DNA of 63,363 nt from Anaerolineae bacterium (GTDB lineage: Bacteria; Chloroflexota; Anaerolineae; Aggregatilineales; Phototrophicaceae): contig JALHNT010000042.1 of NCBI GenBank assembly GCA_022843385.1, forward strand, positions 1 through 63,363, in the 5' to 3' direction. Made by a program: the position numbers and the translations under genes. The notes below the pieces were generated by a model, which made no database searches, was not told the origin of the DNA, and was given only the letters and a program-made list of their open reading frames with translations. This document shows positions 53,195 to 61,520 of the stretch, piece by piece (the first letter of the stretch is position 1; each line of letters starts with the position of its first letter).

Positions 53195-54211
53195 TTACTC
53201 CACTGTATTCGGATCAATGATGTATTTCCACCAGTTCCAGGCGATACCGTCGCGCTGGCCTTCGTAATGGGGGAAATGGCGCATCCACCACTTGTGATGC
53301 CGGCGGATGTCACCGTCGCCCCAGTCGGCACAGGTCACGACACGCAGCTCGCCTTCCAGATTGGGGAACCGGTGCCAGTTATCGCAGCGGCTCAGCACCG
53401 GGGTCGGGTTGCCCCAATCGTAATCCCGTGTGCTGTTGGGGGCGAAGTGGACGTTGCCGACTTCAGCCTGACCGGGATGGCGTTTCTCGTAGCGAGTGAA
53501 ACGCTCGAACAGGTTGGCCTCACCGCGCGTCTTCTCGAAGACTTTATAGAGGGTCGACTCGGCGCGATGCCCCAGATCTTCCAGCATCTCGCCCACGCCG
53601 CGCTCAAAGTTGAAGCCCATGATGACGAACTTGCGCCTGGCGTGGCTGGTGCGCTCCATCGGTGCCGAGTTGCACCAGAAGGCTCCCGGCCCCGCCATAT
53701 GCGACTCCCAGTAGCCGCCATAGGGATGACCGAATAACCACACCTCGTCGATCTCGCTACGATTGACCCGCTCGATCCAGTGAAATTCCTGCTCCAGGGC
53801 ATGATAATCTACGCCATCAGGCTGATGGAACTGGCGCATCTGCCAGGCCTGGAGATAGCTGGCTTCGGTGTAGCGGTAGCCATCGCGCTTCAGGGGATAG
53901 CCATCGACCACAATGCGCTCGACGATCTGGTAGTTGGCATAGCCGAAGCTGATCTCGCGCACATCATCGCTGTAACCCTGCGCCAGCGCGTCAGCATTGT
54001 TCCAGCGGAAGTACTGCTCTAGCGTCTTGCCACCCTGGGTGCGTAGGATCGGGTTGTGAGTAATCATCAGCACCCTGCGCGTGATCGGCGCGGGCAAGGG
54101 CAGCGGATTATCTTCCGGGCGGTAGCGCGGGCCTTCCTGACGGGTGAGCGGATGGGCGGTGGCTGATGGGGGATTCAACAGACTGGCGAGCTTGCGGATG
54201 AAATCGTCCAT
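53195..54211 (-). CDS. Conserved protein of unknown function
   Basis: A 338-aa protein. I recognise a recurrent bacterial family with motifs RVLMITHNPILRTQGGKTLEQY, IVVDGYPLKRDGY, RVNRSEIDEVWLFGHPYGGYWESHMAGPGAFWCN, KFVIMGFNFERGVGEMLEDLGHRAESTL and WHRFPNLEG (cited here only as landmarks). Function unknown. His, Glu and Asp in the GHR-ES region and Cys in the AFWCN segment are candidates for a metal or active site. No signal peptide is visible. It is the first gene of a two-gene operon with the arginase-like protein (3-bp gap). Confidence 0.75.
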   Translation of the reverse strand: MDDFIRKLASLLNPPSATAHPLTRQEGPRYRPEDNPLPLPAPITRRVLMITHNPILRTQGGKTLEQYFRWNNADALAQGYSDDVREISFGYANYQIVERIVVDGYPLKRDGYRYTEASYLQAWQMRQFHQPDGVDYHALEQEFHWIERVNRSEIDEVWLFGHPYGGYWESHMAGPGAFWCNSAPMERTSHARRKFVIMGFNFERGVGEMLEDLGHRAESTLYKVFEKTRGEANLFERFTRYEKRHPGQAEVGNVHFAPNSTRDYDWGNPTPVLSRCDNWHRFPNLEGELRVVTCADWGDGDIRRHHKWWMRHFPHYEGQRDGIAWNWWKYIIDPNTVE

Positions 54212-54280
54212 ACGGCCTCCAGATCAAGCGGTGGATGGTGCCTCAGTATACCATCAGGCTCCTCGCCACTGAACGAAATC

Positions 54281-55687
54281 CTATCGGTCGCCTTCCAGCG
54301 GCAGGCCAGCGCGCTGCCAGGCATCGATGCCGCCGGTTAGATTCAGGATGTTATTGAAGCCAGCGCGCTGCAACAGGCTGGCGACCACCTGAGACCGCAG
54401 ACCACCACCGCACTGGACGATTAGCGGTTGCTGGCGTGGCAGTTCACCCAGACGGCGCGGCACCGCCCCCATCTGGATATGGAACGAGCCGGGGATGCGC
54501 GACTCAACGACTTCATCCTGATTGCGGACATCGAGCAGCGCGGCCTCGCCCTGCTGAAGCTGGCGCAGCGCGTTCTCCGGTGTGATCTGGGTCAGCCGAC
54601 CGTTCGCCCCATCAGTCACATCGGGCGTGAAATAGCCAGGAATGTTGTCCACACCCACCGCTTGCAGCAGCCGGACAATCTGGGGGACATCCGGCTCGGC
54701 AGCGATCAGATAGGTCGGCTTCGCAAAATCGACATACCAGCCGGCGTAGGTGCTGAAGCTGGCGCTGCTGACCGGGATGTTGACCGTGCCAGGGACATGC
54801 TGTTGGGCAAAGACCTCCAGCGGACGGGTGTCGATCACCAGGAAGTCGCTCACCAGACCCGGCAGGTCGGACGCCGTGAGTCGCTGCGGGGCGGGCAGGT
54901 CGGCCAGCCGCGCCGGACCAAGCTTGTTGACGTGCTTCATGCGGGCGAAGTATCGCGGCGCTTCTGGTTGGTCGGCCAGCAGCCAGGCGACAAAAGCCGC
55001 TTCATCGCTGAACTGAAAAGCCGGGTTGAACAGCTTCTCATAACCCAGGGTGCTGGTCGGGATAGCACCCAGCCCTTTGCCACAGGCGCTCCCTGCCCCA
55101 TGACCCGGCCAGATTTGCAGATAATCCGGCAGCGCCTTGAGCATCTGGATGTTGTGGAACTGTCCCCGTGCGCCGACCTCTTTGGTGCCGACGAATCCCG
55201 CCGCTTCCTCCAGCAGATCGGGCCGGCCAACCGTGCCAACGAACAGGCAGTCGCCGGTGAACAGTCCCATCGGGCGGTTAGCACCAGCGGTGTCGGTGAT
55301 CTGGAAGATGAGGTGTTCCGGCGTGTGACCGGGGGTATGGAGCGCTTCAACGTGAACGCTGCCCACCGCAAAGCGGTCGCCATGACGCAGCAGCACCGTC
55401 TCGCCCTCGGCATAGGTATATTGCCAGTCGGCGTCACCCATCGCGCTCAGGTACAACCGCGCACCGGTGGCCGCAGCCAGTTCACGCGCCCCGCTGACGA
55501 AATCGGCGTGGATATGCGTCTCGGTGACATGGGCGATGTGCAGCCCTTCTTCCTGGGCTGCTTCGAGATAAGAGCGGATGTCGCGCGCCGGGTCGATCAC
55601 CAGCGCCTCGCCACAGGCCGGGCAGCCCACCATGTACGATGCCTGCGCCAGATGTTTATCGTAAAAGTATTTCAACAACATGGTCAT
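54281..55687 (-). CDS. MBL-fold hydrolase with two rhodanese domains (persulfide dioxygenase-like)
   Basis: A 468-aa protein of the MBL-rhodanese type that handles sulfane sulfur. An N-terminal metallo-beta-lactamase domain (about residues 1-235) has TETHIHADFVSGAREL, LHTPGHTPEHLIF and LFTGDCLFVG. Two rhodanese-like domains follow (about 255-355 and 365-462). The second has the active Cys in PLIVQCGGGLRSQVVASLL; the first (FLVIDTRPLEVFAQQHVPG) appears to lack one. It starts ATG-ACC-ATG; AGGAT favours the second ATG (55681). Probably converts persulfides to sulfite or thiosulfate. Confidence 0.9.
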   Translation of the reverse strand: MTMLLKYFYDKHLAQASYMVGCPACGEALVIDPARDIRSYLEAAQEEGLHIAHVTETHIHADFVSGARELAAATGARLYLSAMGDADWQYTYAEGETVLLRHGDRFAVGSVHVEALHTPGHTPEHLIFQITDTAGANRPMGLFTGDCLFVGTVGRPDLLEEAAGFVGTKEVGARGQFHNIQMLKALPDYLQIWPGHGAGSACGKGLGAIPTSTLGYEKLFNPAFQFSDEAAFVAWLLADQPEAPRYFARMKHVNKLGPARLADLPAPQRLTASDLPGLVSDFLVIDTRPLEVFAQQHVPGTVNIPVSSASFSTYAGWYVDFAKPTYLIAAEPDVPQIVRLLQAVGVDNIPGYFTPDVTDGANGRLTQITPENALRQLQQGEAALLDVRNQDEVVESRIPGSFHIQMGAVPRRLGELPRQQPLIVQCGGGLRSQVVASLLQRAGFNNILNLTGGIDAWQRAGLPLEGDR

Positions 55688-56022
55688 CCTGCCTGTTCTT
55701 CACTTGCCAGCGCCTTCCGTGCGCTTTCCGATTGACCGGCAGCCGGATGCTTGAGCATCGAGCGCGACCAACCGTTGCCTGTCCGTCTATTCATGATAAA
55801 ATGGCTTCATCATATTCGACCATTAGCGTTCTCCTGAACCCATCTGGAGGTGAAGCCACCGAAGAAATCATCTGTGTACCATTATCGCCACCGCATCCGC
55901 GCCCCGCCACTCCTGTTGCCCTAAGTCCAATCAATGCCATTCGTTTTCATTCATCCACCTGATTGTACTATCCCCTCCCTGGGCGAAGCCGACTTGAAGG
56001 GATACCGAATGGGCTTAAGGAG
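55688..56022. other. Intergenic region with a candidate promoter, no supported gene
   Basis: Short frames occur, but none has a good start and family. A promoter-like TTGCCT (55775-55780), 16-bp spacer and TAAAAT (55797-55802) points to the plus strand and could serve the zinc-ribbon gene at 56023, with a leader of about 210 nt. Nothing else stands out. Confidence 0.45.
55775..55802 (+). promoter_or_regulatory. Candidate promoter upstream of the zinc-ribbon gene
   Basis: TTGCCT, 16-bp spacer, TAAAAT on the plus strand. Reasonable hexamers, but the distance to the next gene start is large. Confidence 0.35.
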
Positions 56023-56259
56023 ATGTATCGATGCGAATCCTGCCAACAGATTGTGCCACCGCGCACAAAAGCACACCGCGTCCCGCTTGTCACCCGGCCG
56101 CGTCGCTATCCAGCTCGCCCCAGAGCGAACTGGAGCTACATTGCCGATAAGTTCCGGCACGAATATCGGGATGATCCCGGCGGTATCGGCTGCGAAACCG
56201 TCCGCGAAATCATCGTCTGCGCCGAATGTGCGGCCCGATTAGCACCATCTGACCGATAG
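56023..56259 (+). CDS. Small zinc-ribbon-like protein
   Basis: A 78-aa protein with paired CxxC motifs at its two ends: MYRCESCQQIVPP and REIIVCAECAARLAP. This is a typical treble-clef or zinc-ribbon arrangement around a basic middle (VPLVTRPRRYPARPR). AAGGAG abuts the ATG directly, which is unusual. A TTG start at 55963 would add 20 residues of low quality. A frame in another phase at 55934 has no zinc motif and is rejected. Function unknown; it may bind nucleic acid or ribosome-associated RNA. Confidence 0.6.
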   Translation: MYRCESCQQIVPPRTKAHRVPLVTRPRRYPARPRANWSYIADKFRHEYRDDPGGIGCETVREIIVCAECAARLAPSDR

Positions 56260-56335
56260 GATAACGGGTTCGGGGTGGCTGGGAAGCCGCCCCTGACCCT
56301 CGTCAAGTGACGATGGCTGTCGTTAAAATAGACCG

Positions 56336-57523
56336 ATGCGAATTCTACTCATCTCTCGCTGCCCGCCTTATCCGTTATATCTGGGTGACCGGCTGATCGT
56401 CTATCATCTGGCGGAAGAACTGGAAGCGCGTAAACACCAACTGGACTTGCTGGCCTTCACCCAGCGAGCGGAAGATGAGCGTGAACAGCACCACTACGAC
56501 CACCGCTTCCAGTCGGTGCGTCTGATCCCCGAGCCGAGCCGTCCGCAACAATCGTATCTCCAGCGCCTGCTGCTGACCGAAAGCCGCTGGCCGAGCCGCG
56601 CCGAAGAGTCGTGGTCGCCGGAGATGTGGCGCGCCATTCACGATCAACTGGCTCATCAGGACTATGATGCCATTCAGGTGTTCGGCGGGGTGCAGGTCTA
56701 CGAATTTCACCCGGCGCTCGCGGGACAACCGGCCATCATCACGCCGTATGAGAGCTACAGCCTGTATCTGCGGCGGCAGGTCGAAGCCACGCCGATGCCG
56801 CGACAACTGATCCCGCGCCTGCAGATGGCACTGGCCGAGCGGTTCGAGTCCTTCATGTTCACCCCCTATGCCCGAACGGTGGTGGTTTCTGAGCCGGATC
56901 GGGATGAACTGCTGCGGCTCAATCCGCGCCTGCCGGTTGACGTGATCCCCAACGGCGTCGATACCTACCTGTTTCGTCCCCGCCCAATCCAGCGCATCCC
57001 GGCGCTGCTGTTCGTCGGCAACTACGAATATCCGCCGAATGTGGATGCGGCACTGCGGCTGGCGAAAGAGATTTTCCCGGCGGTACGGCAACGTCTTCCG
57101 GCGGCGCGGCTGTGGCTGGTGGGGAACGCGCCACCTCCCGTGCTGCAAGCGCTGGCGAGCGATGTCATCCGCGTCACCGGACGGGTGCCGGATGTGCGGC
57201 CGTATCTGGCGCGAGCCGGGGTATTCGTCTCACCGCTGCGGTTGGGCGCGGGCATCAAGAACAAGGTGCTGGAGGCGCTGGCGATGGGCTGTCCGGTGGT
57301 GGCGACGCCACTGAGCGTCGATGGCATTGCTGTCCGGGAAGCTGAAGCTGCCCTGATCGCTGACAGCGAGGGGTTGATCGAAGCCGCCGTTCAGGTGTTA
57401 TCCGATGCCAGTCTGCGTGACCGCCTGTCGCAAAAGGGACGACACCTGATCGAGAGCCGCTATAGCTGGGCGCAGGTCGGGGAACGCTATGAGCAGTTAT
57501 ATCGGGACATCCAGGGGGGTTAA
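56336..57523 (+). CDS. Group 1/4 glycosyltransferase (GT-B fold)
   Basis: A 395-aa glycosyltransferase. An N-terminal acceptor domain starts MRILLISRCPPYP with GDRLIVYHLAEEL. The hinge has VVVSEPDRDEL and VDVIPNGVDTYLFRP. The C-terminal donor domain has LLFVGNYEYPPNVDAALRLA and the SPLRLGAGIKNKVLEALAMGCPVVATPLSVDGI motif, which is the nucleotide-sugar site. Likely builds a surface or lipid-linked sugar. No ribosome site lies before the ATG, but TAAAAT at 56325-56330 is placed for a leaderless transcript starting at or next to the ATG. Confidence 0.9.
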   Translation: MRILLISRCPPYPLYLGDRLIVYHLAEELEARKHQLDLLAFTQRAEDEREQHHYDHRFQSVRLIPEPSRPQQSYLQRLLLTESRWPSRAEESWSPEMWRAIHDQLAHQDYDAIQVFGGVQVYEFHPALAGQPAIITPYESYSLYLRRQVEATPMPRQLIPRLQMALAERFESFMFTPYARTVVVSEPDRDELLRLNPRLPVDVIPNGVDTYLFRPRPIQRIPALLFVGNYEYPPNVDAALRLAKEIFPAVRQRLPAARLWLVGNAPPPVLQALASDVIRVTGRVPDVRPYLARAGVFVSPLRLGAGIKNKVLEALAMGCPVVATPLSVDGIAVREAEAALIADSEGLIEAAVQVLSDASLRDRLSQKGRHLIESRYSWAQVGERYEQLYRDIQGG

Positions 57524-57819
57524 CTGCGCTTGGCCTTGTCGATGATGACGCTGGATGGTTTGCCAGCCAGTTCATCACGATGTTCCTTCAGCAGATGTTC
57601 CGGCACAAAACGCTGCATCAACTGCATACTCGCCAGCATAATTGTCAGGTCATCAATCTGCCCGATCACCGGCAGGATGTCCGGGATGAAGTCCAGCGGC
57701 GACAACACATACAGCAGCGCCAGCGCCGGGATGAGCTTGGTCCAGATCGGCACTCGCGGGTCGCGCACCAATCGCCAGGTCAACCGCACTTGATCGATCA
57801 GTTTGGTCAGGATATTCAT
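57520..57819 (-). CDS. DUF1232 (YkvA-like) membrane protein
   Basis: A 99-aa protein with the DUF1232 signature YVLSPLDFIPDILPVIGQIDD (residues about 37-57) in the middle of a hydrophobic helix pair, preceded by a basic amphipathic N-terminus (RLTWRLVRDPRVPIWTKLIPAL). Function unknown; members are small inner-membrane proteins. Its stop shares the palindrome TTAA with the stop of the convergent glycosyltransferase. Confidence 0.9.
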   Translation of the reverse strand: MNILTKLIDQVRLTWRLVRDPRVPIWTKLIPALALLYVLSPLDFIPDILPVIGQIDDLTIMLASMQLMQRFVPEHLLKEHRDELAGKPSSVIIDKAKRS

Positions 57820-57896
57820 AGCGCTTTCTTAAATCCAGTATGCGAATTCCATCATGATTACGCAGTTTACCCACCCCCGGTTGCGCCGGCGAATCG

Positions 57897-57905
57897 TGCT
57901 ACAAT
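57897..57905 (+). promoter_or_regulatory. Extended -10 promoter of the DUF6159 gene
   Basis: TGCTACAAT, with TACAAT at 57900-57905. The predicted start near 57912 gives a leader of about 30 nt to the ATG at 57943. Same nonamer and similar spacing as before the copper operon (23083-23091). Confidence 0.4.
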
Positions 57906-57942
57906 CGAGCGTAGCGCTTTCTCACATCAATGAGGTGAACCG

Positions 57943-58806
57943 ATGTTTGCATCCTGGGAGCGGAGTTGGCATCTGGTCAAGGCCAGTTGGTCGGTGCTGC
58001 AATCGGACAAGGAACTGGTCGTTTTCCCAATCATCTCGTTCATTGGCAGCATCATCGTCATGATCACCTTCGCCGTACCGATGCTGGCGGCAGGAATCTT
58101 CGACTCGATCTCCCGCGATGGGGCGGAAGGGGTTGGCATTGCTGGACTGGTTATCGGGTTCCTCTTCTACCTGGTGATGTACACAGTCGTCATCTTCTCC
58201 AACACAGCGCTGGTCGGCGCGGCCATGATCCGGCTCGACGGTGGTGATCCGACAGTGCGCGACGGTATCCGCATCGCCAGCGAACGTTTTGGCAGCATCC
58301 TCGGCTATGCCCTGATCTCGGCCACTATCGGCATGATCCTGCGCTGGATTGCCGAACGCGGTTTCATCGGTCAAATCGTCTCATCGATCCTCGGCTTTGC
58401 CTGGAATGTGGTGACGTTCCTGGCCGTGCCGGTCATGGTGGTCGAGAAAATCTCGCCGATGGAGGCGGTGAAGCGCAGCGGCAATCTGCTCAAACGCACC
58501 TGGGGCGAGCAGTTGGTGGCGAATGCTGGCATCGGGCTGGTGTTCGGGCTGGCGATTTTCCTGGCGATCATCCTCGGCGGTGTCATCACTGCCGGCGCTT
58601 TCGGCCTGTCCAGCGGGCTGGGCATCGTGGCGCTGCTGCTGATGATCGCGGTCATCGTTGGCCTGTCTCTCCTTTCCTCTACACTGACCGGCATCTATCA
58701 GGCGGCGCTGTACCGGTATGCGGCGAATGGCGAAACCGGCGGTTACTTCACTGCCGATCTGATTCAGGATGCTTTCCGTGAGAAGCCCAAGCGCGGGCTG
58801 ATTTGA
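57943..58806 (+). CDS. DUF6159-type integral membrane protein
   Basis: A 287-aa protein with about six transmembrane helices in three pairs (about 27-55, 65-92, 118-145, 148-170, 195-225, 232-260). The N-terminus SWERSWHLVKASWSVLQSDKEL and the loop PVMVVEKISPMEAVKRSGNLLKRTWGE are typical of the DUF6159/YesL-like family. Function unknown. TGAGGTGAA precedes the ATG. A 104-aa tail-anchored protein follows 70 bp downstream. Confidence 0.85.
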   Translation: MFASWERSWHLVKASWSVLQSDKELVVFPIISFIGSIIVMITFAVPMLAAGIFDSISRDGAEGVGIAGLVIGFLFYLVMYTVVIFSNTALVGAAMIRLDGGDPTVRDGIRIASERFGSILGYALISATIGMILRWIAERGFIGQIVSSILGFAWNVVTFLAVPVMVVEKISPMEAVKRSGNLLKRTWGEQLVANAGIGLVFGLAIFLAIILGGVITAGAFGLSSGLGIVALLLMIAVIVGLSLLSSTLTGIYQAALYRYAANGETGGYFTADLIQDAFREKPKRGLI

Positions 58807-58876
58807 AGATGGGCAGAGGAATGGCGCATGACTGTGACTGGATCGGTGTTTTTGTGAGGGCAAGGCAAGCAATTCG

Positions 58877-59191
58877 ATGAGCGATGAACTGGAACCGATC
58901 TCGGCGGAACAGGCACGTGCCATCCTGGAAGCCGCCATTCGCCAGCGACTGGGTGATCAGTGGGACGATGAAGAAGAGGGATGGACGCTGGTCACCGGTC
59001 ACGACTATATGGCGCGGTTGGTGCGCGGCTCGGTCACGCTAGATTTCTATGTCGATCTGCTGGGGCAGGTGCGCGTTGAAACCTCTACCCGCAACATCAA
59101 CCGTGAAAATGGCACCCTGCTGCTGGTCATATTGATGGGGCTGTCGATTGTGATTGCGCTGCTGATTGTGCGCATCGTGAGCATCGGCTAG
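58877..59191 (+). CDS. Small C-terminally anchored protein of unknown function
   Basis: A 104-aa protein. Residues 1 to about 75 are an acidic soluble domain (EPISAEQARAILEAAIRQRLGDQW, VTGHDYMARLVRGSVTLDFYVDLLGQVRVE). Residues about 80-101 are one transmembrane helix (LLVILMGLSIVIALLIVRIV). No family is recognised. It may be translated with the upstream DUF6159 gene. GGGCAAGGCAAG lies before the ATG. Confidence 0.65.
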   Translation: MSDELEPISAEQARAILEAAIRQRLGDQWDDEEEGWTLVTGHDYMARLVRGSVTLDFYVDLLGQVRVETSTRNINRENGTLLLVILMGLSIVIALLIVRIVSIG

Positions 59192-59298
59192 AGGATATTT
59201 GATGACTTCGTTTTCAGGACAGCGCCCTCCTCGGCAAGTGAATCCCCGGCTCACTTCGATTCTGAGTCCAGCCTCACTCCAATGCCGGGCTTCAGCGG

Positions 59299-59304
59299 TA
59301 TACT
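59299..59304 (+). promoter_or_regulatory. Possible -10 element of the GNAT gene
   Basis: TATACT at 59299-59304, about 50 nt before the ATG of the acetyltransferase. No clear -35. Confidence 0.3.
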
Positions 59305-59352
59305 GAATGGATGATCCACCATTACCCACGCTACATGCAGATTGGATGCTGA

Positions 59353-59781
59353 ATGGAGACGCAAACTGCAACAGGAGTCACCGTTCGATTAGCCACCGAG
59401 TCCGATATACCGGCGCTGGTGGAATTCATCAAGCCCTTTGTTGACGACCACAAACTTCTCCCCCGCACCTATGACGAACTCTACGAATTGCTGCCCAGCT
59501 TTTATGTCGCCGATCAGAGTGGCGATATTGTGGGCTGTGCGGCGTTGGAAATCTATTCCTGGAAGCTGGCTGAAGTGCGCAGCCTGGCGGTTTCGCCACG
59601 GGTGCAGGGGCAGGGAGTTGGGCGCAAGCTGGTGGAAGCCTGTGTCGAGCGGGCGCGGACGGAGAATGTGCTGGAAGTGATGGCGATCACCTCATCAGAT
59701 GGCTTCTTCATGACCTGTGGCTTCAACTATACCCTGCCGGGCGAAAAGCGTGCCCTGTTCATGCAATTGCGCGAGCTGTGA
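59353..59781 (+). CDS. GNAT-family N-acetyltransferase (short ArgA-like)
   Basis: A 142-aa acetyltransferase. The acetyl-CoA loop is SPRVQGQGVGRKLVEACVERA (residues about 83-103), preceded by strand four VRSLAV and followed by FFMTCGFNY. The N-terminal VRLATESDIPALVEFIKPF and LLPRTYDELYELLPSFYVAD are typical of stand-alone N-acetylglutamate-synthase-like GNATs. No arginine operon is nearby, so the substrate is uncertain. Confidence 0.86.
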   Translation: METQTATGVTVRLATESDIPALVEFIKPFVDDHKLLPRTYDELYELLPSFYVADQSGDIVGCAALEIYSWKLAEVRSLAVSPRVQGQGVGRKLVEACVERARTENVLEVMAITSSDGFFMTCGFNYTLPGEKRALFMQLREL

Positions 59782-59929
59782 AACTTACAGACTCCTAGAG
59801 CATCTATCACTCCTCATTAATGCCAATCCATAAGAGTGAGGATGGGTTGCGACTCCATGAGTTGCCTCAATTGATTTGTTGTTCATAAACCTGCGTGCCT
59901 GGGTCGGTCGTCGCGCAGAAGGATAGGTC

Positions 59930-60745
59930 ATGACAATTATCGTAACGCTTCTGCTGGGTCTGGTGGCGATGGCAGTCTTCTTCACCCTGATCTGGGGAAT
60001 CAGTGTGCGGCTGAAAAATGCCGGAATCATTGATGCATTCTGGGGGCCAGGCTTCGTCCTGATCGCCTGGGTCTATTTCCTGCTGACGCCAGAGGGCTTC
60101 ACCGAACGCAAGCTGCTGATCTGCATCCTCGTCACTATCTGGGGATTGCGCCTGGGGCTGCATATCGGGATGCGCAATCTGGGCAAGCCGGAAGATTATC
60201 GCTATCAGAACTGGCGCAAACAATTCGGCGATGTGTGGTGGTGGCAAAGCCTGTATCGCGTCTTTGCGCTACAGGGCACCCTGCTGTGGCTGATCGCCAT
60301 GCCCTTGTTTCTGGCCCAATATTCCCCCGGCCCAGCACAGTTGACACTGCTGGACTGGATCGGTGCCGGCGTGTGGCTGATTGGCTTTCTCTTCGAGGCA
60401 GTGGGGGACTGGCAGTTGACGCGCTTCAAAGCCAACCCGGCCAACAAAGGCAAGGTCTTGAACACAGGGCTGTGGCGCTATACCCGCCATCCCAATTACT
60501 TTGGCGATGCGGTGGTGTGGTGGGGGCATTTCCTGGTCGCGCTGGCGACGCCATCCGGCTTCCTGACGATCTTCTCGCCGGTGATGATGACCTTCCTGCT
60601 GCGGCGTGTTTCCGGGGTGACGCTGCTGGAACACAATCTCAAATCGACCAAGCCCGGTTATGCCGAGTACATCCGTTCGACCAACGCCTTCATCCCCTGG
60701 TTCCCGCGGTCGCAGTCATCAGAACAGCCGGCCCGCGATCAATAA
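59930..60745 (+). CDS. DUF1295 / steroid 5-alpha-reductase-like membrane protein
   Basis: A 271-aa integral membrane protein with about six helices. The C-terminal motif VLNTGLWRYTRHPNYFGDAVVWWGHFLVAL is the conserved cofactor-binding segment of the steroid-reductase/isoprenylcysteine methyltransferase-like superfamily; the mid-protein KPEDYRYQNWRKQFG is typical of DUF1295. Function unknown; a lipid reductase is plausible. AGAAGGATAGG precedes the ATG at 59930. Confidence 0.9.
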   Translation: MTIIVTLLLGLVAMAVFFTLIWGISVRLKNAGIIDAFWGPGFVLIAWVYFLLTPEGFTERKLLICILVTIWGLRLGLHIGMRNLGKPEDYRYQNWRKQFGDVWWWQSLYRVFALQGTLLWLIAMPLFLAQYSPGPAQLTLLDWIGAGVWLIGFLFEAVGDWQLTRFKANPANKGKVLNTGLWRYTRHPNYFGDAVVWWGHFLVALATPSGFLTIFSPVMMTFLLRRVSGVTLLEHNLKSTKPGYAEYIRSTNAFIPWFPRSQSSEQPARDQ

Positions 60746-60753
60746 TCTCTCCG

Positions 60754-61341
60754 TCAGCCCGCTGCTGGCGGGTAACAGAAACAATCGGTGGTGTGGTCGT
60801 TCACCATACCGACCGCCTGCATGAAGGCATAGCAGATGGTTGGGCCAACAAATTTGAAGCCGCGGCGCAGCAGGTCGCGGCTCAACGCCCGTGACAGCTG
60901 GGTTTCTGCTGGAACCTCCGATAGCTTCGTCCAGCGATTGAGGAGCGGCGCGCCATCGACAAAGCGCCAGAGATAGGCATCAAAGCTGCCGAATTCGTCG
61001 CGGACTTTCAGGTACGCTCTGGCATTGGTGATGACCGCATTGATTTTCAGCCGGTTGCGGACGATGCCGGGGTTCGCCAGCAGCGTTGCAATCTGCTCCT
61101 CGTCGTAGCCCACAATGGTCTCAGCGTCGAAGTGATCGAAAGCGACGCGATAAGCCTCGCGCTTGCGCAGGATGGTGATCCAGCTCAGTCCGGCCTGTGC
61201 CCCTTCCAGGTTGAGCATTTCGAACAGATGCCGGTCATCATGGACGGGTTTGCCCCATTCGTTGTCATGATAGGCCACATACAGCGGCTCGTCGAGCGCC
61301 ACCCAGCCACAGCGGGTCAGCGATTGTGATGTATCGGTCAT
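60754..61341 (-). CDS. tag: DNA-3-methyladenine glycosylase I
   Basis: A 195-aa base-excision repair enzyme that removes 3-methyladenine from DNA. Family motifs: RCGWVALDEPLYVAYHDNEWG, FEMLNLEGAQAGLSWITIL, REAYRVAFDHFD, LLANPGIVRNRLKINAVITNARAY. The zinc-snap ligands appear as Cys near the N-terminus, His in AYHDNEWG and the C-terminal VNDHTTDCFCY. Length is normal. ATG start at 61341. It converges with the DUF1295 gene, with only 8 bp between stops. Confidence 0.95.
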   Translation of the reverse strand: MTDTSQSLTRCGWVALDEPLYVAYHDNEWGKPVHDDRHLFEMLNLEGAQAGLSWITILRKREAYRVAFDHFDAETIVGYDEEQIATLLANPGIVRNRLKINAVITNARAYLKVRDEFGSFDAYLWRFVDGAPLLNRWTKLSEVPAETQLSRALSRDLLRRGFKFVGPTICYAFMQAVGMVNDHTTDCFCYPPAAG

Positions 61342-61418
61342 CTGTCTGTTTCCTTCGGATACCTGAAGGCTGATGGCCTATCATACTCAAAATTCAGGCC
61401 ATCGCGCAAAGTCGCCGC

Positions 61419-61448
61419 TTGAAATTGCGGTGACGACTCCGTCATAAT
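61419..61448 (+). promoter_or_regulatory. Promoter of the MgsA-domain gene
   Basis: TTGAAA (61419-61424), 18-bp spacer, CATAAT (61443-61448). Transcription would start near 61455, followed by a GGCGGT/ACCGCC hairpin in the leader and AGGAGAAG before the ATG at 61521. Confidence 0.45.
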
Positions 61449-61520
61449 CAAACAATCCGGCGGTCTGTATGGAACCGCCTACGCCACCCATTTACCCAAC
61501 TCGACAGGAGAAGCAAGCTC

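Noticed and set aside
55639..55962. 107-codon plus-strand frame in the gap after the MBL-rhodanese gene
   Set aside because: It begins inside the opposite-strand gene, is Pro/Ser-rich and lacks a ribosome site.
55934..56242. 102-codon frame overlapping the zinc-ribbon gene
   Set aside because: It has no zinc motif or family pattern. The competing phase has two CxxC pairs in the usual arrangement.
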